A DNA stretch of 64,000 nucleotides from Byssochlamys sp. IMV 00236. Lineage: Eukaryota; Ascomycota; Eurotiomycetes; Eurotiales; Thermoascaceae. Positions within the stretch are counted from its first letter, which is position 1; the number at the start of each line of letters is the position of its first letter. The position numbers and the translations under genes are program-made. Location of the stretch: the NCBI GenBank assembly GCA_001931875.2, contig MSJH02000642.1, positions 207,781 through 271,780 of the forward strand. Reading direction: 5' to 3'. The notes beneath the pieces were generated by a model that was not told where the DNA came from, did not search any database, and was given only the letters and a program-made list of their open reading frames with translations. Below are positions 36,047-48,144 of this stretch, in pieces.

Positions 36047-36397
36047 ATGGAACAGCCACTTCGTCTCCGAGATATCCAGCCGGCGCCCTCTGCTCAGGGT
36101 ATACCGACCATCCGTTCCACTGGCCAAGTCACCAAGCGCACCGCTTCTTATACAACACCAGCTAAATCATCGTCTGAGACCACCATATCACAAAACTCGC
36201 ACTGTCAGAAGATCGACGAAGTCCGACACTATGACCAGGAATTAAAGGCCGGTTTGACTCAGCTTTTGAATGAGGGAAAAGATAAATCCAGTATGCAAGG
36301 TCGGAGATTCGTGCAGAATAAGTTGATGGAAACGGAACGAGAATTGAGGAAACAGCACAAGGAATCTCTCAAGAGCCGCAGACCTAGTTTGGCTTGA
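36047..36397 (+). CDS. Small protein of unknown function (116 residues)
   Basis: Intronless 116-codon ORF with a good start context (ggcaaaATGG). The N-terminal half is Ser/Thr/Pro-rich and probably disordered. The C-terminal half is charged and predicted helical (RHYDQELKAGLTQLLNEGK, then KLMETERELRKQHKESLKS) and ends in a basic RRPSLA tail. There is no signal peptide or membrane segment. No domain was recognised. The codon use and the contrast between disordered and helical halves resemble real small fungal proteins rather than a chance ORF. Confidence 0.6.
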   Translation: MEQPLRLRDIQPAPSAQGIPTIRSTGQVTKRTASYTTPAKSSSETTISQNSHCQKIDEVRHYDQELKAGLTQLLNEGKDKSSMQGRRFVQNKLMETERELRKQHKESLKSRRPSLA

Positions 36398-37584
36398 AAT
36401 TTGTCTTCGATCATGATGGAGTATCGGGGGTATTCTGATTGCCTGGTTTTGCACGCCGTGTCTTCGGATCTGGGTCAAGCGAGGAGTTGGTGGTTTTGTT
36501 GGGCAGTGATCTGTGGTTTCTATTATGGCGCTGATTAATGATACATCCAATACCTGGTTTAAGTAGTTGACTAGTCGACATATCCACGTTCCTGCAACCA
36601 ATCAAAGAAGCGAGAATTCTCACGAGATGGACTACTGAGCTCGTATCGTAAAGATACGATCCGCCCATGATATAGAACTGTAGTCAATCGCAGTCGTAAG
36701 TTCCCCTAGAGAGAGAAATACTAACCCTATATGGCACCATACACAGTACCAAATCGACTCGAGAATGATGCTTACGTTAGAGTTGAAGAAGATTATAAAC
36801 CGCAATACCTACCGGTAGATCTCTCAAATTGCCAATACTCCGCGAAAGGCTATACTGTCTCCGGCTAGTTAACTAAACCCCAGGATGCCTGAATAATCCC
36901 CTCCCCCGCGATATTCCCCAGGTTTATTTCCGTGTTACTCTCTAATCTATTAAGGTTAGTAGATGCGTTAGTACCATATGCTCGGAATTGACGGATCGCT
37001 GGAACGGAGCGCTTTTTTTGGCCGGATTTCATCATGTCAGCTCTTCCCTCCCAATCACTGAACCGTGAAGCAAGGGAAGATTTTCAGATATCCTTAAAAA
37101 AAAAGATATATTGTCACGGTAGTTACGCCGATATCAGATAGAATTACTGGGCGGAAATTGCAGGGTATGGCAACTTATCCGTTGGCCAGGGGGCTTAGAT
37201 AGTCACAATATGCTATTATGGAGCTTGAGAACCACAGGCTTGATAAGAACTGCTTATCCAAATGGCTCTGCTTCAGGAGGGGATACGCTTTTTAACTTTG
37301 AAACAGATACAACAAGAGTTAATCTTACGGCCTCTTATGTTCTCATAAATGTCAATACGTCGTGTGCGCCGCTCGATGGGGGAGCAAGACATTCATATTC
37401 AATTCTCATATCGGAAGTTCGTGACATCTATATAACTAGTTAGGTGATGCAGATTACATAGCAGGTATCATGACATATACCCAAGATGATCCAGACCCGG
37501 TCTCTTAGCGCCTCGCTCGAAAACGAAATCATAAGATGCAAGCAAAATTAACAATGTAATCCGGTCGTCGCCAGTTCTCATCGG
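36398..37584. other. Intergenic region
   Basis: 3' flank of the 116-residue gene and 3' flank of the minus-strand RSM1 gene. No gene was supported; frames are broken and AT-rich from 36700 on. Confidence 0.45.
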
Positions 37585-39047
37585 TTACGGTGATGAATAG
37601 ACAGGCTTCGACCTTTTTGGGGCCTTCACATTCAAAGCCTGCCTCACCCTCCTCAGTTTGGACCACCACTCCTTGTCTTTGGCTTTCTGGGAGTCTCCAT
37701 CGTTCGACGTGCCACCGATCGAGCTAGCGTCTATATCTTTAGTAATCTCAGAGCCTGTAGATCTGATCAACCTCCGATGTTTGGTCTTGATAGCGTGGAG
37801 GAGAAGTTCCCAGCCACTATGAAGATCTTCAGTTCGTTCCGTCTTCTTCCCAGAACCACTTTGCGTCAATTTGTTGACCCACGGACAATAGTCCATATGC
37901 TCGGCCACAACGTTGAGCTTTTCGTACACAGTAAGCTCCCCATTCTCTTTCGGCTTGTACATCCATAGGCCTAAACGTCGAAAGCAGGCACCACAACCGG
38001 CCAAGCCAGCCGTACCATCGGATACCGTATCCCATCCAAAGAAAGCCAGAGCAAAGGCCGCCCTGTCTATATCCTGCGCCGTTTGTTTGGGAGAAGCGGC
38101 ATTCTTATCGGCCTTCTGGCCTTGTGAATCAGGGGCTCCAGCTTCAGACGGTACCTTGTTTTCATTTCCCGCATAGAACTCGGGAGGTAATATCCGCAAT
38201 GCTCCTTCAAGGTTGAAATCTTCGGGGATCTCGATTCTCTCCCTCGCGGGCAGTTTGGGCCCCATCTTGGCTAGGTTGTAGTAACGCGTTTTGAGGCCGC
38301 TTATTGCCACATCAGGGTTGGCTAGCTGCAATCGATGGATAGTAGCTTTGAGCACTGTCAGTAAATATATATGTATATTTTTGGCTTTCTGTATTGCAGG
38401 TTGACATACCATCACAGCCTCTGTTGCGCCAGGGGCAGTTTAGACCATGGCCTTCTGTGATGAGCTTCTTGTATTCCTCTACCAGTTTTGCCCCTAGACT
38501 GAACTTAGTTCTTGCAAATAAAACCGTCACCGTGGTCGCGAAACTTACGGACTTCCTTCCTTTCCTCCACTTTCTCGATATCGTAGCCGTCCAGCTCATC
38601 GAGTTCGTCCGGGAGCTTGACAACGACCGAACCACCACATCCTCCAACACAGCTGACTCTCTCAGTGTCTGTACACGACCATCCACGCTTAGCCCATTCA
38701 ACCTCATTGACCGCCGTGGGTTTGGAAGACCATTTATCGACCCTGCGGAATGTTTCCAAACGCTCAAGAAAACGCTCGCGATCCCATGGTACAAAGTTGG
38801 GGCGGACCGTTGTCGAGCCTGACGAGGACGGTCTTGAGATATTTGTGACAGACGTTCGAATAACTAGCGGATCGTTCTCACTTCCACTGACACGGACCTT
38901 CTTGATCGAGGGAAGCGTCGTAGTGCGTGGAATGCTTGCGGGAACGTCATTTGGAGTCTTTGCGGCGACGTCTGGGGACGGAGGTTTCGATAGCGAGTCA
39001 AGGACTCTGTTGAACTTGCGCTTTTTCGTGACCAGCGCGTAAGACAT
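37585..39047 (-). CDS. rsm1: C3HC zinc-finger protein, RSM1/NIPA family
   Basis: Nuclear protein related to fission-yeast Rsm1 (mRNA export) and mammalian NIPA/ZC3HC1. Exons 38549-39047, 38410-38493 and 37585-38354 join in phase to give 450 residues. The N-terminal domain shows NFVPWDRERFLERLETFRRV, then VEWAKRGWSC, VSCVGGCGG and GLNCPWRNRGCD, supplying the Cys and His ligands of the C3HC finger; the last ligands come from the 84-nt middle exon. The second domain contains AFFGWDTV, GCGACFRRLGLWMY and, further on, MDYCPWVNKL before HSGWELLLHAIKTK, the Rsm1-type repeat. A basic C-terminus (KAPKRSKPVYSS) may be a nuclear signal. The family is clear; the export role is by homology only. Confidence 0.88.
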
Positions 39048-39688
39048 TTTTTCTTCTGGGAATATTATTATGACAATTATGATCTGGGCAGGTGAAAGCT
39101 GCCGCAGCAGTTGTGATCTGCTTGCGATCTGCCAGTGGTTGCTCGAGCTACCGTATTTGTCGCCCAAGCTCAGGCCTTGGCATGGTTTGTTGCCTTGGCG
39201 CCTTACGCCTGCAATCATGCTACAAGGGAAGACGGAAATGCGACCTTACATATCCAACGTGGAATGAGCATCACGCCAACTTTTCACTCTCATCTCAACA
39301 AGTATTATGTGACGGACAAACTCGTGAAAAGCCTTGGCGTAGTTATCTATTTCATATATGTTGTGGTGGAAGTACTGAGGACAGTTTGAGTTCGTGGATT
39401 ATTCGATGATGCCGGAAAATGATCGATCATATAGACTGGTGATTCTGGGCTGACCAGGCAATGGCAATTGGCAACTAGTGTGATGAATGCCCATCTCGCA
39501 ACTGAACTAAGCTCTAAATGCAGAATAATAGAGAAATCGCATCGCAATCCCCCTTTACGACTATAGTAGTCGATTGCTTGAACATAGTTTGGATGTTCAT
39601 TATCGGCTAAATTTCAAGGTCGCGAGTATCAGTATGAAATATCACACCATAACTCCATTATATATACAGAATATGAAACCTCCAATGC
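39048..39688. other. RSM1 promoter and CE3 3' region
   Basis: Tandem minus-strand gap. No gene was seen. The middle ORFs on the plus strand lack domain signatures. Confidence 0.5.
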
Positions 39689-40969
39689 CTATACAAAACT
39701 ATCTATGAGAAGGAGTACTGAAAAAATGATAGACAGGACGAAAGGCAGTTCAATATGATGATTGTTACTGCCGACGCCGTGTTTCGACGTCTGCGTTGGT
39801 GCAGATGTCGCGGTGTCCGTAGGTGACCCTGTCTCACTAGACCCTGATGCTGTACTAGTAGAAGTCGCATTTCCTGCAGGTGCTTGTAGCATCCCCTTTT
39901 CCACGGCCTCATTGAAAGCAGCATACCAGATGTCGGCCATCACATGATATCCCTCATCTGTAGGGTGTATGCCATCGCTACCTATGTCCTCTATCGTCAA
40001 GTTGCCATAGTCCATCTCTGCCAGGATGATCCGATCACCAGCTTTTTGGCGCTTCGCAACAAGTTTCCGATATTGGTCGTTGATATCAGCCATTGCTTTC
40101 GGTGCGCGCTTATCCGGGATCAGAGTGGAGAAAAGAATGGTAGTGTTTGGGGAAGCCTGGTAAATCTCCTTGAGAAAGCCGTCCATGCGTTTGCCTGTGC
40201 TCGAAACCTTGTAATGTTGGACTCCATCGTTGGTGCCGGCACTGGAATTTGGGGTTAGCATTGCCAGGTCTAGACAGTTACTTCTCCGCTGATCGATTCT
40301 CATTTGCACTCACTTCAAGAGGATCAGATCCGGTTTCGTTGAATAAAGTGACTTTTTGCTCACCGCCTTTATTTGGTCGACCCTGTAGCCAACATACCCG
40401 TTATTCTCCTGTTCAGTGCGCCAGCACATATGGTCAGCGAATTGTCCACGAACCCAAGCTCCGCCCGAATACGACTATAAAGTACGATGCACCCAGTATT
40501 ATTGCTCTGCAGTGCATATGAAGGCTGCTCTATGTGTTCAATAGGCCGCGTTCTAACTCACGTTCTCTTTCATGGTACCATGTCTGAGGTTCCCAACCAT
40601 AGTGGCATTCCATCCATCTGATTGCACCATATCCAGAAAGTACTCTCGATAGCCGTTACCATCCGTCGATTTGAAGCCATAAGTAATAGAAGCCCCTAGC
40701 GGCATGATTCGCAGCGTGAAAGGCTTATCATCTTGAGACTTTACGTTCTCTGGTCTTCCCTCGTTGGTGACATTGTTGGTGCTCTTGTCTGATTCTTCTC
40801 GGGAGTAGACTGACGCAATAGCATCTGGAGAGAGCAGAGATGTCGTCGGAGCCGTATGTTCGACAATCGAGCCGTCCACAGATGCGACGGCTGGACCCGA
40901 TAGCAGACAAAGACTAAAAGCCGTAGCTATGGCGTAGCCTTTCGCGGCGATGACTAGCCATGGGGCCAT
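39689..40969 (-). CDS. Secreted GPI-anchored SGNH hydrolase, CE3-like esterase
   Basis: Exons 40562-40969, 40314-40408 and 39689-40241 join in phase to give 351 residues. The chosen ATG gives a signal peptide (residues 1-30, hydrophobic GYAIATAFSLCLLSGPAVAS); an in-frame ATG 21 codons upstream is possible. SGNH blocks are RIMPLGASITYG (nucleophile Ser94), NAGTND (Asn172) and SDGIHPTDEG (Asp257, His260). These fit carbohydrate esterase family 3, whose members deacetylate xylan, though other SGNH esterases share them. A Ser/Thr-rich linker (about 288-325) and a hydrophobic C-terminal tail ending in LLLIDSFV suggest a GPI anchor and so a cell-surface rather than freely secreted enzyme. N-glycosylation sequons are present. 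The substrate is inferred. Confidence 0.85.
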
Positions 40970-42735
40970 GGCTGGCTCAGGGAGAGGGACTGCAGGGAAG
41001 CAATACGTTAGGCATTCGCCCACGGGGAGCATCCGGGTTTATAACTGCGTAACATCGTGCGGCTCTGAGCTTAGAATCAACGCGGGTTCCAAAGTCTACA
41101 ACAAAGAACTAAGGGCCGTGGCTTAGCTCGTCCAGGGTTTGATTGTTACTCCACTTAAAAGCTATCGAATCCGATGGTCATCTTCAGGTACGGACATGGC
41201 GGCGCGGTATCCAGATTCCAGGCAGATCTAAAGCTGCTAGGAGATAAAACTATTCCAGTTCAGGACAGCGAAAAAGCTTGATTCCTGTCGACACGGACTC
41301 AGCCAGTGGGACAGCTCGTGGGAGTATCATGCTAAGAGAATCCGAATCAGATTCTATGTTCCGCAAACGTGGGGCCTTTCTCTTCTCTATGGCGTCCAAT
41401 TCGAATTTTGTCCCCAATACCTTAGTTAGTCGACTACTGCCGCTTCATGTACTGATAAGAGTGAAGAAATATTGTTCTGAGAAGAGCCAAATGTCATGCT
41501 TATGATTACAGATCAATGTACAGATTTTCCGTTTGCAACCTCAGCAGACGTGTATGCTGCTCAAAATCACGTCATTTTGCTAGCCGTTGAAATCGCCCCT
41601 TTTTTTTCAACTTGATGGGAAATTTGTTGACTTGGGGGCGGATGCTACTCGGAAATGACAAGCTTTCAGATTGATCAAAAAACCCAATTGATTACTATTG
41701 TCTTACCGCCATCTTCTTTAGCCATGTATGTCATCTATAGTCGACGATTGGCCGAACCAAAAGCACGCCAAAGTTGGCTGTGGACGGCCCGATGCCAAGA
41801 ATATGGGTTATAGAGTATGATCTGACGCAGACATCGAACTGAAAGTGAATCCAAATGGAGAATTTTGGCAGGGATTTGAGAAGCACGACATTATACGCAC
41901 ACTGCGCACGCTCCAGGATGACTGCAATAGGGAAGTGTTCGCATGCCATGGCAATTGCCCTGGTGGCCTCCTAGAAAAGCCATGCTTGAGTACGTGATGA
42001 AGTGCGCGATTTATCGTGCATACTACTGCACGCTGTCCTGTGCAGATCCCATTTCCCCCATATTATGAAGAAATATCGTCGTATTAAGAAACGAGGCTAT
42101 CCTGCCCGTTTTGCCTCTTGCGAAGATTCTGCTGCATTCCTCAACATCTCATGCGCCAGCAGAACTCGACATGCGGATACACGGGGTACTTGCAATTAGG
42201 GATCGATCCTCTCATGCGATCTATCAGCGCTAGCTAGATTTATCGACCTCGAGATCTCTCTTTTGGACCCCACGATGTTGGGAGTGCTAGTGATAAGCAC
42301 CGACCACCAATTGAATCTGGCCCCAATTGTGCAGGATGTGCTGATGAATACTTCCAAGCGCCTCGACCTTTTCCCTTCCTAACTCATGGTTTCACCGAGT
42401 TGGCGTCCCGGATCCATTGGACTGATTCTCTGGGGTCTCTGTTGTATTCCTAGGAGGTCAGGACTCCCTGAGAGCCTCTTGATCGGCAATATTTCCCCGC
42501 GCCTCACTAAGAAGGGGACTAACTGCTAACTTAATCACTTCGTCACTTTCTGAATGCTGAGACAAGCGACCGTACTACCCACGCACGGACTGGCCAGTCT
42601 CTCTTTGAAAGATCTGCCCGATTAATCGATTGGAGATGCCCCCAATGCCTGGATACAACTGATGATCACTGATACCTTATCTGCTGCTTACAACTCCGGT
42701 ACCGCTATAGCTCGCTTAACATACTTTATGATCTC
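40970..42735. other. Divergent intergenic region, CE3 to IRS4
   Basis: About 1.8 kb between divergent genes; both promoters lie here. The open frames present are short and unlike coding DNA. Nothing else was recognised. Confidence 0.5.
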
Positions 42736-44577
42736 ATGAACCGCGCAGCCGACGGCTCCGCTCCTCTCGGGAGAGCGAGCTTACAGCAATCTCGAAGCCA
42801 TGTCGACAACCCCTCCGCAGCTCTACAAGGCGCGACAGCGGCCTTTAATTCATTCGCATCGAGGAAGCCTGTCGGTACACCTCCAAAAAACACAGATAAC
42901 GCAACCAAAGCGGCTGTCCTGGCAGGACGACCGGTTCGTCCGCCGCCAGCATCCAGCCAGACACCGAGTTCCGAAACGTCCTTAGAACCCGAAGCTCGAT
43001 CCGTGAGGGAAAAGATTGGGATGTTTACAGATAGTCCGGTATCGATATCGACGCGAGATATACATGATGATAATAATAAGTTTGCTACATCCTCACCGAG
43101 GTCACAGACCCCGCAGCACATAGCTGCACAGGTCGCGGCGGAGAGATCCCAACCGGGGATTCCATTCGATCGTAGCTCGACACGGACAAATTCGCCTGAG
43201 AAGATCGATCGTGCACCAAGCAAAGCCAGTCAACGAACGGATGAATCTCTCAACATGTCGCATGGCGCATACGGAGATAATAATGGCAGCAACGAGTTGC
43301 TGGCACCAAAGCCTCTCCGCAAGCTATCGTCACAACACACTGCCATCGGGGCCGCACTCAGTGCTGATAAAGACGCATGGGACAAATTTGATTCTCAACT
43401 TGGGGTGGCACCCAAGAGCCCTGGCACTCCAAGCCTTGCAGGCTCTGCCAATCCCCCTAGACTGCCCCCTAGGACAGATATCAGCGCGGCACCGGAACCT
43501 TCTAAAAGACTTTCAATCGGTCGAAAACCAGTGGCTTCTCAGCTTTCCCTCAATTCCCAAGATTCTGCAAGTTACGGCCAGAAAGAATACCAGTCCGTAC
43601 CACGTGCTAGCACGTTTCCGTCCACATCGACATCCGACGAACGAAAACCTCCGCTTCCACCACGCCGGTCCACGGCGGCGGTGAATGGATCATCGCCAGG
43701 AGGCACTGTCGATCTGCAAGATACTTCACGCTCTATTTCTAGAAATCATACACGGGATGTGGCCAGCCCGGCGCTGTCACAGCCTCCTCCTCCGCCTCCC
43801 AGTCGTACATCGGCTTCACTACGACCTCAGGCGAATAGTGTTGTTAGCCATATCAGTAACAATGGCGCCAGTGTCTTCGAGGAACCGGCAGGGATGGATG
43901 AAAATTCGTTGTCGGATGCAATTGTGGCTTCATCGCTCGCGTCATCCTATGCGCCAACGCCAGTTGAGATCGCGCCTCCTCTACCACAACGGCGGCCAAG
44001 GTCTCGCTCATCGTTATTATTGCACCGAACAGGTGACAACCAGAGGTCTCCCAGTCCTCCAAAAGGCATGAGACAGACCCTTCGAGACCACTCGAAGGTA
44101 GAGGGACAAGACGAACACCATCATCACAAGCATATGATCCGCATCATCAAAAAACATCCTCATAAGCACCACGAGGGGGATCGGAAGAGATGGCGTAACG
44201 AGATCACCGAGAAGGAACGCAAGAGATATGAAGGAGTTTGGGCCGCCAACAAAGGGTTATGGGTCCCAGATAAATCCCTTCTTCCGCCCTCTATGCGCAC
44301 TCAGAACTCCCACACATCCCCTCAGGACCCATCTGACATGGTTGTGAATGTGGTGGTCAAAGATATATGGTCCAGAAGCCGATTACCACCTAATTTCCTG
44401 GAGAAGGTTTGGGATCTTGTGGACCGGCAGGGTATTGGCATGCTCACCAGAGACGAGTTCGTGGTTGGTATGTGGTTAATCGACCAGCAGTTGAAAGGTC
44501 GTAAGCTCCCGGTTAAAGTATCCGACAGCGTGTGGGAAAGCGTAAAACATGTATCGGGCATCAAACTGTTGGATTAG
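42736..44577 (+). CDS. irs4: EH-domain protein, IRS4/TAX4 family
   Basis: Intronless 613-residue protein. The C-terminal EH domain (about 515-605) shows KDIWSRSRLPPNFLEKVWDL, TRDEFVVGMWLIDQQLKGR and the ending VSGIKLLD; it binds Asn-Pro-Phe motifs. Before it lie ITEKERKRYEGVWAANKG, typical of the family, and a His/Lys-rich stretch (about 468-485). Residues 1-450 are Ser/Pro-rich and disordered with poly-Pro tracts (PPPPPPSRTS) that could bind SH3 domains. In yeast, Irs4 and Tax4 promote PI(4,5)P2 turnover through Inp51, cell-wall integrity, autophagy and rDNA silencing; the role here is by homology. Confidence 0.85.
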   Translation: MNRAADGSAPLGRASLQQSRSHVDNPSAALQGATAAFNSFASRKPVGTPPKNTDNATKAAVLAGRPVRPPPASSQTPSSETSLEPEARSVREKIGMFTDSPVSISTRDIHDDNNKFATSSPRSQTPQHIAAQVAAERSQPGIPFDRSSTRTNSPEKIDRAPSKASQRTDESLNMSHGAYGDNNGSNELLAPKPLRKLSSQHTAIGAALSADKDAWDKFDSQLGVAPKSPGTPSLAGSANPPRLPPRTDISAAPEPSKRLSIGRKPVASQLSLNSQDSASYGQKEYQSVPRASTFPSTSTSDERKPPLPPRRSTAAVNGSSPGGTVDLQDTSRSISRNHTRDVASPALSQPPPPPPSRTSASLRPQANSVVSHISNNGASVFEEPAGMDENSLSDAIVASSLASSYAPTPVEIAPPLPQRRPRSRSSLLLHRTGDNQRSPSPPKGMRQTLRDHSKVEGQDEHHHHKHMIRIIKKHPHKHHEGDRKRWRNEITEKERKRYEGVWAANKGLWVPDKSLLPPSMRTQNSHTSPQDPSDMVVNVVVKDIWSRSRLPPNFLEKVWDLVDRQGIGMLTRDEFVVGMWLIDQQLKGRKLPVKVSDSVWESVKHVSGIKLLD

Positions 44578-45307
44578 AAGCTATAGACGGGGGGGCGCCT
44601 ATCTAATGATAATACCTAATGTCTTTCTCGCTTAATAATAGACTGTAGTAACGTTAGAGTCTTTGAACGGTAGAAGAGAGCCCATATCTGGACATCGACG
44701 ATCCAAGTTACTTACGCCTTAGCGGAGAACCAATAATAATAATAGAACCCGATCAACCTTATCTTCGATGCTCGGTCACGTGAATTACAATGCACTCAAA
44801 TCCGCTCTGCAAACTAGGTACATAGTTAATACCTTCCATTTCGTGCCTGTAGGCAAATTCACGCTGCTTGGGCAGTATTCTCCGGTGCATGCTACGCAAG
44901 GTATATTCCCTGACTCGCCACCTACTTGTTTTTCTAGGGCAGACAAATAATTAATGAAGCTGGCTTTAGCGCTCCACGCTTTCTCCTTTGAGCAGAGCAA
45001 ATCCCGGCCCTCGGGATCTCACGGCCAGCCAGACTAGGAAACGGATGAATCAGCAGCCTGGAAAACACCTGACTTTCTATATCGGACCAGTCGTCGAGCT
45101 TGAGCAGATTATTCTCAGACGCCCCCCAGAAAATATCTCTTTCCGAGGCTCTGGGGTGAAACGATGCATCGCTGGGACAGAGTATAGGGAAGATTTGCTT
45201 TTTCTCCCCGACTCCGTCTTGTCCATCCGATCTTCAGAAGGGCTCACCTTTGAACCTCCGCGCGGGATCACGGGGTTGCTGTGACCCAGAGAGACAGGAG
45301 ATCCACG
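44578..45307. other. Intergenic region
   Basis: IRS4 3' flank and promoter of the zinc-cluster gene. No supported gene. The minus-strand 186-codon frame 45077-45637 overlaps the first exons of the regulator and looks accidental. Confidence 0.5.
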
Positions 45308-48144
45308 ATGGGACTGGAGGACACCCAACAGCATGAACCGGTCACACAACCCAAGGAACCGGCGCCAACTGTAGTTCGCAAAAAGTTCGCCAAACCGCCT
45401 GTGAAAGTAGCATGTTTGGCTTGGTAAGCTATCCACTGGACAATGTATTAACCAGAGCTCCGCTTTGGGGGGATTTGCTCTGTGCTTGCGGCTGTTTCTG
45501 CTCCGTTTCGCTGACACTGCCATCCAGTCGCGCTTCGAGAACGCGTTGTGATGGGAAGGAGACATGCTCCAGCGTATGTTAACCCCTTTCTTCTTTTTTC
45601 TTTCTTCTATGATTAAGTGTAGCCAATCCCATGTCATCCTGATGGACGGCAGGTCATTTCTCTATTCCATCTACGTACTAAAATTGTTATATATTTGAAA
45701 GTGCGCGAGCAAGGGGAGAAAGTGCAGTTATCTCCCCAGCAAACGAGGAGGGCCTCGAAAGAAGAAATCCACAGCGCCTGCTTCGTCTACGACTGTGCAG
45801 CAAGATGCGGCCTGGAATCCTGTTCCTATTCCAGTCAGCAGATTCGATGAATGTATGTGTCCTGAGTGGCTAGACTACATCGCTTTTTTGGATGCATGAA
45901 TGCTGATATAGATACAGCGGCGGGGATGTTCAACCAGATCGACCCACTGGCTCTGCCTGGAGCTGGACTGAGGCATCTTGACTTCCCAACTGAGGTCCAG
46001 TCGATGTTTGAAGATCTGTTCGCCCCAGGCGATGGAGCAAATCCACACGTCCAGATGGAACCGGCTCCTGCGGTGCCCCCGAAGTCATCGATGGTCAGAG
46101 CATATGGCAGTGAGCCAGATATGTGAGCAACACATCATCAACCTCACGAGTCAGAGTCCTAACTGGCTACATAGACTGAACGCTTATTATGATTTCATCC
46201 ATCCTTACTTTCCTATCCTGCCTCCAAGAGCCGCCCTTCCTTACGCTGATCGCCCATTGAATGGGCTAGGTTCTAGTGCTAATGCTTTGTCGGAAGAGCT
46301 TTCTCTTTTGTATCAACCATCTTCTCCCTTGAGCCTTGCTATTTCCGCTATATTAGCTCTCGTACCACATCCAGACGATCCGGAACCGACGTCTGCCAAT
46401 TCAGTCCTACTTCGAAGATCATATGCGCAAAAGTTTGCCGGGCTAGCAATAACATGCATCGAAGCAGACCAAGAACTTATCGATTCTTCCACTGACCCCT
46501 CTCAGGCTTTGTCGAATGAGACGCCTATCATAAACAGAGCGCCGTTCCATCCTAAAACGCCTGTTGAACTCGAAGGTATTCTTGCGCTACTTGTATTATG
46601 TACATATGAGTATGCACAGCGCGGGAATCTATCCAAGATGAAATACAGGGCTGGACAAGCATTGACCTTGGCGATGAATATGTCACTACACTCGTTGGGG
46701 GAGGAATATGACGAGTTCGCAGAAGCCCGACGGCGGGCATGGTGGATGACTGTACCGTACAATTGTTCCTTGTTTTACAAAGGTGGCATGCTAAACATTC
46801 GATAGTACTACTGCGTGCTTCAAAGCTCGATTTCCGGCATAGCTGTAAGTCTGGGTGATTTCGTGGCTCATACTGACCATGGGCTGACACGAGTCTGAAC
46901 TATAGCCACCAACGATCACCATCGACGACCCTCGTTTCGTGACTCCTTATCCCAGTTTTCCATCGGATCCCGAGGTAGTAACCGGCTCCAATATGCTTCT
47001 CTATGCTACTGCTCCAGCTAATCTATTATAGGGCTGGTCAATATTGATGCAAGCGCAGCAGGTGCTGGTCTCAGCAACGCAATTCACGCTTGATCTGAAC
47101 AGATGCCTGAGATCTCGCTCGAACATGAAATATATCTGTGACAGAATGCAGCAACTCGATGCTTGGGCCAGTTCCGTAATGGCACGTGCAAATACTCCTC
47201 CAAGCGGCCCGCGCTCTTCGCTTTACGAAGATCCGTCGGAGGCACTGACTGCGCATTCTATACGAGCTATATCAAGGATCAAGATATCGAGGTGAGTACA
47301 AGTCATCAGTCTCGAAGAGACATGTATTTCTGACAAAGGGCATTACAGTGCACATCTCAAGACCCATCGATTCCGCGCATTCTCGGACATTCCCATCTTC
47401 ATTAAGAAGCACTGCGACCTTGCCGCTGCGAAGTCCGACCCTGCCCAGACAGATAAGACCTATAACCTGAACAGGCGTCCAAGCGGTATAAGTCGACTGT
47501 CTTGTTCATGTTCCAGTATGGAACCCGTTCCGCGTCCTCAGGCACGGGAGTATGCCCCTTCGCCGTCAGATTCTTCCAGTTCGTCAGGATCTGTATCTTT
47601 GGGCTCGCAATACTCCTTCCTCGAAACCGGCTTTCCCTTCACCAGCCAACATTCAGCAAAGGTTTGCCTGCGGGCTGCCCTGATCATAGCGCGCATGTTT
47701 CAGAGTCTACCGTTCCCAAGACCACTATACTCGGTGGAAAAGCAGAATGAGTCTGCTGTTCCATCGGCCTCCCAAGAATACGTAGACCCAGCTTCGCTAG
47801 ATCCACGCACTCAGCTGCCTCGCACGATGCCGTCATTTGCATGTTGTGCGATGCAAAGTAGCTATGCAATGTTGATGCTCTTCTACAAAACGCGCGTTGC
47901 GAAGCAGCTTTCTCCAGACTCCGAAGGCGGTAACAATTCATCGTCTGAACGACTAGTCGAAGAATTACGGAGTGGACTTGAACGAATCATCGGGGCAATG
48001 AAGAATTATTCCAGGGCCTTTGAGGCACTAGACGGCATGAGAGGTCAGTATTATCCACCTCCTGGCTATCTTTTTGCTAACAGCTTGACTTTTCGTACAG
48101 ACGAGATCGAAGGTGCTTTCCAGACCGCATTTCCCCAACAATGA
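45308..48144 (+). CDS. Zn2Cys6 fungal transcription factor
   Basis: Ten exons (45308-45423, 45528-45573, 45702-45852, 45912-46122, 46175-46751, 46806-46844, 46906-46974, 47032-47291, 47349-48043, 48101-48144) join in phase to give 735 residues. The binuclear zinc cluster has Cys at 36, 39, 46, 52, 55 and 62 (C-x2-C-x6-C-x5-C-x2-C-x6-C), is split by two introns and is followed by the basic tract KRGGPRKKK. The fungal-specific regulatory domain begins at DILNAYYDFIHPYFPILPP and includes EGILALLVLCTYEYAQRGN and ARRRAWWMT. The 52-nt intron at 46123 carries a CTAAC branch site; without it the protein stops after GSEPDM. It is nuclear by family. The target pathway is not evident; the neighbouring hydrolase at 49260 is a possible but unproven target. 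Confidence 0.85.
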
